From contig NZ_CP049919.1 of the NCBI RefSeq assembly GCF_015624425.1, forward strand, positions 1,426,001 to 1,490,000: DNA of 64,000 bases. Direction: 5' to 3'. Position numbers and translations under genes: made by a program. Positions 9,600 through 17,972 of the stretch are shown one piece after another. The notes under the pieces were generated by a model that saw nothing but the letters and a program-made list of their open reading frames with translations, did not search any database and was not told where the DNA came from. Source of the DNA: Roseateles sp. DAIF2 (GTDB lineage: Bacteria; Pseudomonadota; Gammaproteobacteria; Burkholderiales; Burkholderiaceae_C). Each line of letters opens with the position of its first letter. Positions within the stretch are counted from its first letter, which is position 1.

Positions 9600-10308
9600 T
9601 CAGCGCTACCTGCTGCAGGCCGCGATCGGTCATGACCTCGAGCCGGCTGGGCGTGCCGCCGCCGGCCTGCAGGCGGAAGCTGCGCTCCTCGCCGGGGAAG
9701 ATGACGGCGTTCGAGCCCTGCAGCGCCAGCGGCCTGCCCTGCGCGCCCTCGCCGTGCAGGCGCAGCTCGGAGACCCGCAGATGCACATTGCCGCTGTTGG
9801 TGACGCTGGCCACCATGTCGCCGTTGGACTCGCGGCGCAGGCTCCAGCGTTCGTCGCGCAGCACCCTGGCCGGCGCCACATAGACCGGCACCCGCAGCGC
9901 CACCAGCACCCGCACCGTGCCGGCCATCTGGCCGACGTCGGACAGGCGCGGCATCGGGATCTCGCGCAGCACCATGCGGTAGGTGGCCTCCTGCTGCAGC
10001 TCCTGGGCGCGGCGCAGGCCGACGCGCAGCACCTGGGTCTGGCCCGGCTGCACGGTGAAGATCGGCGGGTTGACGATGATGTCGCTGGTCGGGCCGTCGA
10101 CATCCTTGCCCTCGACCCGGGTCCAGGCGATCGCGTCGGCCTGCATCACCACCGGCTCGGCGCCGTTGTTGGTGACCTGCACGGTGGCGCGGTCGTTGAG
10201 GCGGTCGAGCCGGACGTTGACCGGCATCAGGCTGACATCGGCGGCCTGCGCCAGCCAGGGGATCAGCAGCAGCCAGGGCAGCAGCAGGCGGTGGATCAGA
10301 CGCTTCAT
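9583..10308 (-). CDS. Archaic pilus periplasmic chaperone (PapD-like)
   Basis: 241 residues with a signal peptide (LLLPWLLLIPWLAQAA) and two Ig-like domains. Visible motifs are VSLMPVNVRLDRL, ATVQVTNNGAEPVVMQ, the G1-strand region QVLRVGLRR, and YRMVLREIPMP, a typical pilus-chaperone E/F-strand signature. Such chaperones complete the Ig fold of subunits by donor-strand complementation and deliver them to the usher. The ATG at 10308 has a GGGAGG ribosome site 7 bases upstream. It lies 38 bases after the major subunit gene and overlaps the usher by 17 bases. Confidence 0.93.
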   Translation of the reverse strand: MKRLIHRLLLPWLLLIPWLAQAADVSLMPVNVRLDRLNDRATVQVTNNGAEPVVMQADAIAWTRVEGKDVDGPTSDIIVNPPIFTVQPGQTQVLRVGLRRAQELQQEATYRMVLREIPMPRLSDVGQMAGTVRVLVALRVPVYVAPARVLRDERWSLRRESNGDMVASVTNSGNVHLRVSELRLHGEGAQGRPLALQGSNAVIFPGEERSFRLQAGGGTPSRLEVMTDRGLQQVALNEARP

Positions 10309-10346
10309 GACGGGCCTCCCTTGGCGCGTTCCGGAGCAGGGCGGGA

Positions 10347-10850
10347 TCAGTAGCTGACGGTGACGGTCACGGTATCGGTATAGGCGCCGGGTATCACGTT
10401 CGCCAGCGAGGGCAGGCGGCCGTAGATCGTCAGGCTCTGGGTGCTGCCGGTGCCGGTGCCGCTGTGGGTGCTGGAACCGGTGCCGTTGCCCCAGACGGTG
10501 GAGCGGCCGTTGTCCAGGTAGAGCTGGTAGCCCAGCAGGTTGGAGCCGCTCTTCATCGCGCGGCTGGTGAAGTTGGCCGCGCCGCCGGCGTTCTGGCCCG
10601 CGTCCAGCGCCACGGTGTAGGGCGTGGTGTTGGTGCAGACGACGCTCAGGGTCGAGCTGGAATCCAGCGGGGTGGCGGTGGCCAGCGGGTCGATGCTGCT
10701 GCCGAAGTTCAGCGCGGCGCCGGAGACGGTGCAGGCGCTGATCACGGTGGCCGTGACCTGGAAGGTGTTGGTGGTGGTGGTGGCCTGGGCCGACAGGGCC
10801 AGGGAGGCGGCGGCCAGGGCCGCGAGCAGGGGGGCGATGCGGATGTTCAT
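10347..10850 (-). CDS. Spore coat protein U domain protein (CsuA/B-like major pilus subunit)
   Basis: 167 residues: a signal peptide (LLAALAAASLALSAQA) then TTTTNTFQVTATVISACTVS, a typical SCPU beginning in which the N-terminal strand donates to the next subunit. The mature part is Ser/Thr/Gly-rich, with Cys pairs (ISACTV and VVCTNT) and a terminal DTVTVTVSY. As the first gene of the operon it is probably the major rod subunit, as csuA/B is in Acinetobacter; that role is inferred from position. The upstream start region carries GGAGCCCGGG about 4-10 bases before the ATG. The promoter should lie within the short gap (10851-10877) or upstream of the regulator gene. Confidence 0.9.
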   Translation of the reverse strand: MNIRIAPLLAALAAASLALSAQATTTTNTFQVTATVISACTVSGAALNFGSSIDPLATATPLDSSSTLSVVCTNTTPYTVALDAGQNAGGAANFTSRAMKSGSNLLGYQLYLDNGRSTVWGNGTGSSTHSGTGTGSTQSLTIYGRLPSLANVIPGAYTDTVTVTVSY

Positions 10851-10877
10851 CCCGGGCTCCTTGTGCGGACGATGGCG

Positions 10878-11762
10878 TTACTGGGTGAAGGCCGAGCCGG
10901 GGCGCGGCTGCTGGGTGCCATAGGCGTCCGCCTCGGCCAGGGTCAGCAGGGCGCGCGCCGAGATCGCGTCGCGGGGGAACAGGGCCACGCCCAGCTCGGA
11001 GGGCATGCTCAGCTGCAGGCCCTTGATCTCGAAGGGCTGGCCCATCAGGGTGTTCAGGCGCTGGGCGAACAGGGCGGCCTCGGCGGCCGACTCGACCCGG
11101 GTCAGCACCAGCGAGAACTGGTCCTCGGCATGGCGCGCCAGCACATCGGCCGGCGTGCTGCATTGGGCCAGCCGGGCAGCGGTCTCGCGCATCACGCTGT
11201 CGACCCCGGTTTCGCCCTGGGCCTCGCGCAGCGCGTTCAGGCCCCTCAGCATCAGCACATAGACGGCCAGCTCCTGATCGTCGCGCGCCGCCATCTTGGT
11301 GGCCTGGTCCAGGCGCTCGATCAGGGCGCTCTGGCTGTAGATGCCGGTCAGGCCGTCGCGCAGCAGCATCGCCGGCGCGGTCTTGGGACCGGCCTCGCGC
11401 TCGATGCCGACCAGATTGGCCAGGTCGTCGAACAGGTTGTCCAGGCCGCTGGCCTTGTCGTAGAAGCCGTCGGCGCCGGCGTCCTCGCAGGCCTGGCGGT
11501 AGGCGTCCAGGGCCTGGGCGGTCAGCACCATCACCCGGCCCATGAAGCCGGAGCGGCGCAGCCGGGCCAGCACCTGCAGGCCGGAGCCGGAGGCCAGCGA
11601 CAGGTCCAGCAGCACGGTGTCCGGCTTGAGCCAATCGATCAGGGCCAGGGCCTGTTCCTGGCCGTTCGCCTCGCCGACCACGTTGACGCCGGGCAGGGTC
11701 TCAAGGCGGCGCACCAGCAGGCGCCGGATGGAGGGCGAATCCTCGACGAGAAAGACATTCAT
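10878..11762 (-). CDS. Response regulator with degenerate GGDEF-like output domain
   Basis: 294 residues from the ATG at 11762; the frame extends upstream to 11870 but without conserved sequence. Residues 1-120 are a receiver domain (MNVFLVEDSPSIRRLL, phospho-acceptor in TVLLDLSLASGSG, MVLTAQ, and a Lys in FYDKAS). A linker leads to a diguanylate-cyclase fold starting with LLRDGLTGIYSQSALIERL. The catalytic GG[D/E]EF stretch is replaced by AEDQF (about residues 212-216, in RHAEDQFSLVL), so cyclase activity is not expected. The gene lies 27 bases upstream of the pilus operon on the same strand and downstream of a NarL-type regulator and kinase. I infer a role in controlling the pili, either as protein-protein output or as a nucleotide-binding receptor. 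Confidence 0.85.
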   Translation of the reverse strand: MNVFLVEDSPSIRRLLVRRLETLPGVNVVGEANGQEQALALIDWLKPDTVLLDLSLASGSGLQVLARLRRSGFMGRVMVLTAQALDAYRQACEDAGADGFYDKASGLDNLFDDLANLVGIEREAGPKTAPAMLLRDGLTGIYSQSALIERLDQATKMAARDDQELAVYVLMLRGLNALREAQGETGVDSVMRETAARLAQCSTPADVLARHAEDQFSLVLTRVESAAEAALFAQRLNTLMGQPFEIKGLQLSMPSELGVALFPRDAISARALLTLAEADAYGTQQPRPGSAFTQ

Positions 11763-11875
11763 TGTGGACTCCCTGTTTATGGCCTCGATCTTCGATGCGG
11801 GCCGGTCCGCGAGGCAGCGGGCGTTGCCGCAACAGGGCGTGCATGAAAGGCCTCGAGCCCATGTAGGCAAATCGC

Positions 11876-12526
11876 TTACACGGGATCGGTGAGGCCATGC
11901 TGGACACAGTATTTGGTCAGGTCGGTGTTGTTCTTCCAGCCGGCCTTCTCGAGGATGCGGGCGCGGTAGGTGCCCACGGTCTTGACCGAGAGGTGCATGA
12001 TGTCGGCGATCTCGGCCGGTGTGCGGCCGGCGGCGATCAGCAACATCACCCGGTGCTCCTGGGCCGAGAGCTGCTCATGCGGCAACTGGTTCGGCGTCTG
12101 CCCGGACAAGAGGCCCAGCAGGTGGTCGGCCATCGCGGCGGTGACATAGCGCCCGCCGGACAGCAGCCGGTGCAGCGCGCTGACCAGCTCGTCGCCGGCG
12201 CGGTCCTTGGGCAGATAGCCGGAAACGCCCATCTGCAGCAGCCGCGCGGCATAGGCCGATTCGGCGTTCAGGCTCAGCACCAGCACCGGCACGCCCTTGA
12301 GCGCGCGCAGGATGCGGCTGGCGCCCTCGGTGCCGGTGGCATCGGGCAGGGACAGGTCCAGCACCACCACGTCCAGCGCGGCCGGCTGGCCCAGGGTCAG
12401 CGCCTGGGCGATCGTGGTGGCCTCGAGGATCTCGGCATCGGGCCATTCCGCCAGGATCAGCTGGCGCACGCCGACGCGCATGATCGGATGGTCGTCGACC
12501 ACGAGAATCGTTCTCTTCGGCATCAT
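11876..12526 (-). CDS. NarL/FixJ-family response regulator
   Basis: 216 residues. Residues 1-120 form a receiver domain (TILVVDDHPIMRVGVRQL, acceptor Asp in VVVLDLSLPDATG, conserved Lys in GYLPKDRAG). Residues ~148-210 form a LuxR-type helix-turn-helix (LSAQEHRVMLLIAAGRTPAE, then IMHLSVKTVGTYRARIL). It is a DNA-binding transcription factor acting with the kinase encoded just upstream: its start (12526) overlaps the kinase stop by 4 bases. It lies 113 bases upstream of the degenerate-GGDEF regulator and, with it, the pilus operon, which are its likely targets. Confidence 0.93.
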   Translation of the reverse strand: MMPKRTILVVDDHPIMRVGVRQLILAEWPDAEILEATTIAQALTLGQPAALDVVVLDLSLPDATGTEGASRILRALKGVPVLVLSLNAESAYAARLLQMGVSGYLPKDRAGDELVSALHRLLSGGRYVTAAMADHLLGLLSGQTPNQLPHEQLSAQEHRVMLLIAAGRTPAEIADIMHLSVKTVGTYRARILEKAGWKNNTDLTKYCVQHGLTDPV

Positions 12527-13899
12527 CCCTCCACTTCCTCGCCGAGGCGGCGCACCGCCAGCGGCAGACAGACATCGATGCGGGAACCGCCCTCATGCCC
12601 GGGGCCGAACTGCAGGCTGCCGCCGGCCAGGCTGGCGCGCTCGCGCATATTGCGCAGGCCCGAGGCGTCGGGGCGCACCGGGCCGGGGCCGACGCCGTCG
12701 TCCTCGATCACCAGGCCATAGCTGCTGTCGCCGGCCTGGCCGGCGATGCGCAGCCGGCTGGCGCGCGCATGGCGCAGCACATTGGTGGTGGCCTCCTGCA
12801 GGATGCGGAACAGCTGGTTGCGCTGCTCGGCGCTGAGCCGGTCCTCGTCGCGCAGGTCCAGCTGCACCGCCAGCTCGCCCTGGCGCTCCAGCGTCTTCGC
12901 GTAATGGGCCACCGCGGCGGCCAGGCCCAGGTCGTCCAGCAGCGGCGGGCGCAGGGTGGCGGAGATCTGGCGCGCCACCATGATCATCTCGTCGGCCAGG
13001 GTCAGCAACTCGTCCAGCATCTCCTCCTTGGCCGGCGCCAGCTTCTTGCGCAGCGCCAGCACCAGCATCTTGGTGGCCGTGCCGATCTGGCCCATCTGGT
13101 CGTGCACCTCGCGCGCCAGCTCGCGGCGCTCGGCCTCGATGCCGCGGTCCAGCTCGGCCGTGAAGCTCTGGATGCGTGCCAGCGCGGCGCTCAGCGCCGC
13201 GGTGCGCTCGGCCACGGTGGATTCCAGATGGCTGTTGGCCGCCAGCAGGGCCTGCTCGGCGCGATCGCGCCGGCGCCGCTCCAGCAGCAGGGCCAGCAGC
13301 GCGCCGGCGATCAGCAGCACGCCGACCCCGCTGAGCAGGCTGGCCAGCTCGGTGGTGCGCTTGCGCACGATCGCGGTCTCGGCCTGGGTCTGCTTGACCA
13401 GCGCGGCCTGCTGCGCCTCCAGCCGGGCCAGCTCATGGCGGATCTCGTCCATCAGCTGCTTGCCCGAGACATAGCCGGACAGGTCCTTCAGCACCGCCTC
13501 GCCCTGCTGCCAGCGCAGCGCCACATTGCGCTCGACCTGGGCGATGCGGCGCGTGATCAGTGCCTCCAGCGCCGCGGTCGAGGGCGGCGGCGCCTCGCCC
13601 TGCATCAGGCGGATCTTCAGCTCGCCATAGCTGCGCGCCAGGTCGAGCCGGGCCTGCTCGTAGGGCTCCAGGAAGGCGCTCTGGCCGGTGATGATGAAGC
13701 CGCGCTGGCCGGTTTCGATGTCGACCAGCAGCGCGCCGACCTTGCGCACCTGCAGCTGGGTCTGCAGGGCATGGGCCTGCGCGTCGCTGCGCCGGGCCAG
13801 CTCCTGCAGGCTGAGATGCTCGCCCCAGGCCATCGCGACGAAGGCGATGCAACCGCTCAACAGCAAACCGAAGGCCAGAGGAAACGACGAGATGCGCAT
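12523..13899 (-). CDS. Sensor histidine kinase, CHASE3 + HisKA_3 + HATPase
   Basis: About 458 residues from the ATG at 13899 (MRISSFPLAFGLLLSGCIAF, first TM helix). A longer frame starts at 13992 but its leader has no conserved features. Residues ~30-175 form a CHASE3-like periplasmic helical sensor (VDIETGQRGFIITGQSAFLE). A second TM helix (LLSGVGVLLIAGALLALLL) follows, then a coiled coil and the HisKA_3 box AREVHDQMGQI with phospho-acceptor His266. The ATPase domain has LFRILQEATTNVLRHA (N box) and IEDDGVGPG, GLRNMRERA (G boxes). This is the NarX/DegS-type kinase partner of the overlapping NarL-type regulator. Confidence 0.92.
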   Translation of the reverse strand: MRISSFPLAFGLLLSGCIAFVAMAWGEHLSLQELARRSDAQAHALQTQLQVRKVGALLVDIETGQRGFIITGQSAFLEPYEQARLDLARSYGELKIRLMQGEAPPPSTAALEALITRRIAQVERNVALRWQQGEAVLKDLSGYVSGKQLMDEIRHELARLEAQQAALVKQTQAETAIVRKRTTELASLLSGVGVLLIAGALLALLLERRRRDRAEQALLAANSHLESTVAERTAALSAALARIQSFTAELDRGIEAERRELAREVHDQMGQIGTATKMLVLALRKKLAPAKEEMLDELLTLADEMIMVARQISATLRPPLLDDLGLAAAVAHYAKTLERQGELAVQLDLRDEDRLSAEQRNQLFRILQEATTNVLRHARASRLRIAGQAGDSSYGLVIEDDGVGPGPVRPDASGLRNMRERASLAGGSLQFGPGHEGGSRIDVCLPLAVRRLGEEVEG

Positions 13900-14093
13900 G
13901 CATGCCCTGCGAGTGGGATTCGGCACTCTGGATACATGCGGGCCCGCAGCCTTCGACGATGACAGTGGGGCTGCAGCGCCCACCCTACCCATTTCGCTGC
14001 GGGAGGGCCCTGCCGGCTCTTGTCGCTCACCGCAATGGCCGCAGGCTAGGCCGAGTGGGCGGAAAATGCAAGATCACGCCCCCCGCAGCGGGG

Positions 14094-15524
14094 TCAGGTC
14101 TTTACCGCACGGCTCTTGACCACCTCATAGCGCTCCAGGGTGCGGCGGCGCGCCTCCTCATGCGCGACCAGCGGCGGCGGATAGTTGGGATCCAGCAACG
14201 TTCCGGCCAGCCAGGGCGCATGCACCAGCTTGGGCGGCAGCGCCGCCAGCTCCGGCAGGTAGCGCTTGATGAAGCGGCCCTCGGGGTCGAACTTCTCGCT
14301 CTGGCTGACCGGGTTGAAGATGCGGAAATAGGGCTGGGCGTCGCAGCCGCTGGAGGCGGCCCATTGCCAGCCGCCATTGTTGGCCGCGAGGTCGAAATCC
14401 AACAGTTGCTCGGCGAAGTAAGCCTCGCCGCGGCGCCAGTCGATGCCCAGATCCTTGATCAGGAAGCTGGCCGTGACCATGCGCAGCCGGTTGTGCATAT
14501 AGCCACTGGTATTGAGCTGGCGCATCGCCGCGTCCACCAGCGGGTAGCCGGTCTCGCCGCGGCACCAGGCGCCGAAGCGCCGCTCGGCCTCCGGGCCCTG
14601 CTCCCAGACGATCTTGTCGTACTCCGGCCGGAAGGCGCTGCTCATCGCATGCGGCCAGTGGTGCATCACCTGGTGGTAGAAGTCGCGCCAGACCAGTTCG
14701 GACAGCCAGACCTCGGCGCCGCGCTCGCCGGCCGCGGCGCGCTGCCAGGCCGCGCGCGCCAGGCGCCGGATCGAGACGGTGCCGAAGCGCAGGTGCACGC
14801 TCAGGTAGCTGGGGCCCTTGACGGCCGGGAAGTCGCGCGCCTCGTGGTAGCGGTCGATCCGCTCCAGGAAGTCCTCGAACAGCGCGTCGGCCCGGTCCGC
14901 GCCCAGCGCCGACGCCAGCCCGGCGGGCGTAAAGCCGATCTCGGCCAGGGCCGGCACGCCGCGCGCCAGCGGGCCGGCCGCCAGGGCCGTGGCATGGCGC
15001 TCGACCGGGTAGGGGCGCAGGAAGAACTCGTCGACCTTCCTCAGCCAGGCGTTCTTGTAGGGCGTGAACACCGAATAGGGCTTGCCGGCGGCGGTCAGCA
15101 GCTCGCTGCGCTCGAAGATCACATGGTCCTTGAAACTGTGCAGCCGGGCGCCGAAGGCGGCCAGGCGCTCGCCCACCCGGGCATCGCGGGCCAGGGCCTG
15201 GGGCTCGTCGTCATGGTTGGCGAACACCGCCTGCGCGCCCAGCTCGGCGGCCAGGCGCGGGATCTCCTCGTCGGCGCGGCCATGGCGCACGATCAGGGCG
15301 CCGCCCAGTGCGCGCAGCCGCTCATCCAGCCGCGCCAGGGCCTGCAGGATGAATTCCACCCGCCGGTCGGCCCGTGGCAGGGCGTCCAGGATCTCGGTAT
15401 CGAGCACGAAGGCACAGAACACCTGGCGCGTGGCGCGCAGGGCATGGTAGAGGGCGGCCTGGTCGTCGACGCGCAGATCGCGCCGGAACCAGACCAGGGC
15501 CCGGTCTAAATTCTTGGCTTGCAT
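14094..15524 (-). CDS. phrB: Deoxyribodipyrimidine photolyase
   Basis: 476 residues from the ATG at 15524 (MQAKNLDRALVWFRRDLRVD). The N-terminal alpha/beta domain binds the antenna chromophore; the C-terminal helical domain binds FAD with FLERIDRYHEARDFPAVKGPS, SVHLRFGTVSIRRL, WRDFYHQVMHHWP, and the strongly conserved GYPLVDAAMRQLNTSGYMHN, RMVTASFLIKDL and DFDLAANNGGWQW. The enzyme uses light to split cyclobutane pyrimidine dimers. A longer frame to 15614 would overlap yqgE. The start is only 22 bases from the divergent yqgE start, so the two promoters must overlap coding sequence. Confidence 0.95.
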   Translation of the reverse strand: MQAKNLDRALVWFRRDLRVDDQAALYHALRATRQVFCAFVLDTEILDALPRADRRVEFILQALARLDERLRALGGALIVRHGRADEEIPRLAAELGAQAVFANHDDEPQALARDARVGERLAAFGARLHSFKDHVIFERSELLTAAGKPYSVFTPYKNAWLRKVDEFFLRPYPVERHATALAAGPLARGVPALAEIGFTPAGLASALGADRADALFEDFLERIDRYHEARDFPAVKGPSYLSVHLRFGTVSIRRLARAAWQRAAAGERGAEVWLSELVWRDFYHQVMHHWPHAMSSAFRPEYDKIVWEQGPEAERRFGAWCRGETGYPLVDAAMRQLNTSGYMHNRLRMVTASFLIKDLGIDWRRGEAYFAEQLLDFDLAANNGGWQWAASSGCDAQPYFRIFNPVSQSEKFDPEGRFIKRYLPELAALPPKLVHAPWLAGTLLDPNYPPPLVAHEEARRRTLERYEVVKSRAVKT

Positions 15525-15534
15525 GCGCGCAGAA

Positions 15535-15540
15535 TAAAAT
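15535..15540 (+). promoter_or_regulatory. Candidate -10 box (TAAAAT) for yqgE
   Basis: TAAAAT begins 12 bases before the yqgE ATG (15547). A weak -35-like TTCTTG sits at 15511-15516 with an 18-base spacer, inside the photolyase start region. If used, transcription would begin at or beside the ATG, giving a leaderless or near-leaderless mRNA; no Shine-Dalgarno is seen before the ATG. Low certainty because the -35 is poor. Confidence 0.4.
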
Positions 15541-15546
15541 GCCGGC

Positions 15547-16125
15547 ATGTCCAAGCACCAGATGGCCCTGACCAACCAGTTTTTGATCGCCATGCCCGGC
15601 ATGGCGGACGACACCTTTGCCGGCGCCGTGGTCTACCTCTGCGAGCACAACGACAAGGGCGCGCTGGGCCTGGTGATCAACAAGCCGATCTCCCTGACCC
15701 TGGGCAATCTGTTCGAGAAGGTCGAGCTGAGCCTGCCCGACGAGGAACTGGCCGCCCGCCCGGTGTTCTTCGGCGGCCCGGTGCAGACCGAGCGCGGTTT
15801 CGTGCTGCACGAGCCGCTGGACGACGAGGGCGGCCATTACAACGCGACGCTCGCCGTGCCCGGCGGGCTGGAGATGACCACCAGCCGCGACGTGCTGGAG
15901 GCCCTGTCCAATGGCGCCGGCCCGAAGAAGCTCTTGGTGACCCTGGGCTACAGCGGCTGGGCCGCCGGCCAACTGGAGGAGGAGATCGGCCGCAACGGCT
16001 GGCTCACCGTCGACGCCGAGCCCGGCATCATCTTCGAAACCCCGATCGAGGAGCGCTACGACAAGGCCCTGTCGCTGCTGGGCATCGACCCGCGCATGCT
16101 GAGCGCTGACGCCGGTCACGCATGA
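15547..16125 (+). CDS. yqgE: YqgE/AlgH family protein
   Basis: 192 residues, normal family length. Family signatures are LTNQFLIAMPGMADDTFAGA, VVYLCEHNDKGALGLVINKP, FFGGPVQTERGFVLH and LGYSGWAAGQLEEEI. The fold is known but its biochemical role is not settled (alginate regulation was reported for AlgH). It starts the operon yqgE-ruvX-pyrR-pyrB-pyrC'-acyltransferase, a common order in Burkholderiales, and overlaps ruvX by 4 bases. Confidence 0.95.
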   Translation: MSKHQMALTNQFLIAMPGMADDTFAGAVVYLCEHNDKGALGLVINKPISLTLGNLFEKVELSLPDEELAARPVFFGGPVQTERGFVLHEPLDDEGGHYNATLAVPGGLEMTTSRDVLEALSNGAGPKKLLVTLGYSGWAAGQLEEEIGRNGWLTVDAEPGIIFETPIEERYDKALSLLGIDPRMLSADAGHA

Positions 16126-16499
16126 CCTTTCTCGCCTTCGATTTCGGCACCAAGCGGGTCGGCGTGGCCACCGGCAGCCGTTTCAGCGGCAGCGCGGAGG
16201 CGCTGAAGAGCATCGCGCTGGAGGGCGAGGCCCGTTTCCAGGCGATCGCCCGGCTGATCCAGGAATGGCAGCCGGAGGCCCTGGTGATCGGCGTGCCCTT
16301 CCATCCGGACGGCGCCGAGCATGAGATCACCCTGCGCGCCCGCAAGTTCGGGCGCCAGCTGAAGAGCCGTTTCCGCCTGCCGGTCCACGAGGTGGACGAG
16401 CGCTACACCAGCGTCGAGGCCGAGAGCCGCGGCGCGCGCGATGTCGATTCCGCCTCGGCCGCGCTGATCCTCGAACAATTCCTGAGAGAGAACCCATGA
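16122..16499 (+). CDS. ruvX: Pre-16S rRNA nuclease / Holliday junction resolvase-like YqgF (RuvX)
   Basis: 125 residues of RNase H fold. The first strand FLAFDFGTKRVGVATG carries the catalytic Asp; further motifs are ALVIGVPFHPDGAEHEIT, VHEVDERYTSVEAESR (Glu/Asp) and DVDSASAALILEQFL, with the last conserved Asp. It probably trims the 5' end of 16S rRNA (YqgF role); resolvase activity is the older annotation. It overlaps yqgE and pyrR by 4 bases each. Confidence 0.95.
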   Translation: MTFLAFDFGTKRVGVATGSRFSGSAEALKSIALEGEARFQAIARLIQEWQPEALVIGVPFHPDGAEHEITLRARKFGRQLKSRFRLPVHEVDERYTSVEAESRGARDVDSASAALILEQFLRENP

Positions 16500-16993
16500 G
16501 CACCTTACATCTCGATGCGGAAGCGCTCTATGCGGACCTGCTGCGCGGCGTGCAGCGCCTGCTGCGCCCGAATTCCGCCCTGGTCGGCATCTGGTCGGGC
16601 GGCGCCTGGCTGGCCGAGCGCCTGCAGAAGGACCTGGGCCTGGCCGGCGCGCCCGGCGTGATCTCCAGCGCCCTGCACCGCGACGACTTCGGCTCCAAGG
16701 GCATGAGCGCCGCGGCCGACCATACCAAGCTGCCCTTCGAGGTCGAGGGCCGCGACATCCTGCTGATCGACGACGTGCTCTACACCGGCCGCACCACCCG
16801 CGCGGTGATCAACGAGCTGTTCGACTTCGGCCGCCCGGCCAGCGTGACCCTGGCGGTGCTGGTGGACCGCGGCGGGCGCGAGCTGCCGATCGAGCCGGTC
16901 TTCTCGGCCGCGCGCGTGACCCTGGGCGGCCCCGACCAGAAGCTGCGCCTGGCGCGCGCCGCCGACGGCCGCTTCAGCTTCGACGTGAAGTGA
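16496..16993 (+). CDS. pyrR: PyrR-type phosphoribosyltransferase (uracil PRTase / pyr regulator)
   Basis: 165 residues. The PRPP-binding signature is [19 protein letters not shown], and [14 protein letters not shown] is the PyrR-family motif. In Gram-positive bacteria PyrR both makes UMP and binds pyr mRNA; in proteobacteria the attenuation role is unproven, and no attenuator is evident in the 16-base gap before pyrB. Position directly before pyrB supports the assignment. Confidence 0.92.
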   Translation: MSTLHLDAEALYADLLRGVQRLLRPNSALVGIWSGGAWLAERLQKDLGLAGAPGVISSALHRDDFGSKGMSAAADHTKLPFEVEGRDILLIDDVLYTGRTTRAVINELFDFGRPASVTLAVLVDRGGRELPIEPVFSAARVTLGGPDQKLRLARAADGRFSFDVK

Positions 16994-17009
16994 CGCAGGG
17001 GACGACAAG

Positions 17010-17972
17010 ATGCTGAGCAAACGAAACCCCCAACTGAACAAGAACGGCGAGCTGATCCATCTGCTCTCCATCGAGGGCCTGCCGCAGGCCGTGATCCATC
17101 AGATCCTGGACACCGCGGGCACCTTCCTCTCGGTCAACGACCGCGAGGTCAAGAAGGTGCCGCTCTTGCGCGGCAAGTCGGTGTTCAACCTGTTCTTCGA
17201 GAACAGCACCCGCACCCGCACCACCTTCGAGATCGCGGCCAAGCGCCTGTCGGCCGACGTGCTGAACCTGGACATCGCCAGGTCCAGCACCGCCAAGGGC
17301 GAGACCCTGCTCGACACGGTGGCGAACCTCTCCGCGATGCATGCCGACATGTTCGTCGTGCGCCACAGCGAGAGCGGCGCGCCCTACCTGATCGCGCAGC
17401 ATTGCGCGCCCCATGTCCATGTGGTCAACGCCGGCGACGGCCGCCATGCGCATCCGACGCAGGGCCTGCTGGACATGTACACGATCCGCCACTACAAGAA
17501 GGACTTCCGCAACCTGACGGTGGCGATCGTCGGCGACATCGTGCATTCGCGCGTGGCGCGCTCCGACATCCATGCGCTGAACATCCTGGGCGTGCCCGAG
17601 ATCCGCGCGGTTGGCCCCAAGACCCTGGTGCCGGGCGACCTGAAGGAGATGGGCGTGCGCGTCTGCCACGACATGGCCGAGGGCATCCGGGATGCCGACG
17701 TGATCATCATGCTGCGCCTGCAGAACGAGCGCATGAATGGCGCGATGCTGCCCAGCGCCGGCGAGTTCTTCAAGAACTTCGGCCTGACGCCGGAGAAGCT
17801 GGCCCTGGCTAAGCCCGACGCGATCGTGATGCACCCGGGCCCGATCAACCGCGGCGTCGAGATCGACTCGGCGGTGGCCGACGGCAGCCAGAGCGTGATC
17901 CTGCCGCAGGTCACCTTTGGCATCGCGGTGCGCATGGCGGTGATGTCCATCCTGGCTGGAAACGAAGCATGA
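17010..17972 (+). CDS. pyrB: Aspartate carbamoyltransferase catalytic chain
   Basis: 320 residues. The carbamoyl-phosphate motif [18 protein letters not shown] is present, along with the [13 protein letters not shown] loop, [17 protein letters not shown] and [10 protein letters not shown]. It catalyses carbamoyl phosphate + aspartate to carbamoyl aspartate, the second pyrimidine step. No pyrI regulatory gene is next to it; instead an inactive dihydroorotase homologue overlaps it by 4 bases, as in the Pseudomonas class A ATCase that forms a PyrB-PyrC' dodecamer. A GGGGACGACAAG sequence precedes the ATG. Confidence 0.97.
   Translation: MLSKRNPQLNKNGELIHLLSIEGLPQAVIHQILDTAGTFLSVNDREVKKVPLLRGKSVFNLFFENSTRTRTTFEIAAKRLSADVLNLDIARSSTAKGETLLDTVANLSAMHADMFVVRHSESGAPYLIAQHCAPHVHVVNAGDGRHAHPTQGLLDMYTIRHYKKDFRNLTVAIVGDIVHSRVARSDIHALNILGVPEIRAVGPKTLVPGDLKEMGVRVCHDMAEGIRDADVIIMLRLQNERMNGAMLPSAGEFFKNFGLTPEKLALAKPDAIVMHPGPINRGVEIDSAVADGSQSVILPQVTFGIAVRMAVMSILAGNEA

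Noticed and set aside
7122..9635. Plus-strand frame of 837 residues opposite the usher
   Set aside because: Shadow of the usher gene; Ala/Gln/Arg-rich with no domain.
10464..11846. Plus-strand frame of 460 residues opposite the SCPU and regulator genes
   Set aside because: Low-complexity Gly/Gln/Val composition, antisense to clear genes.
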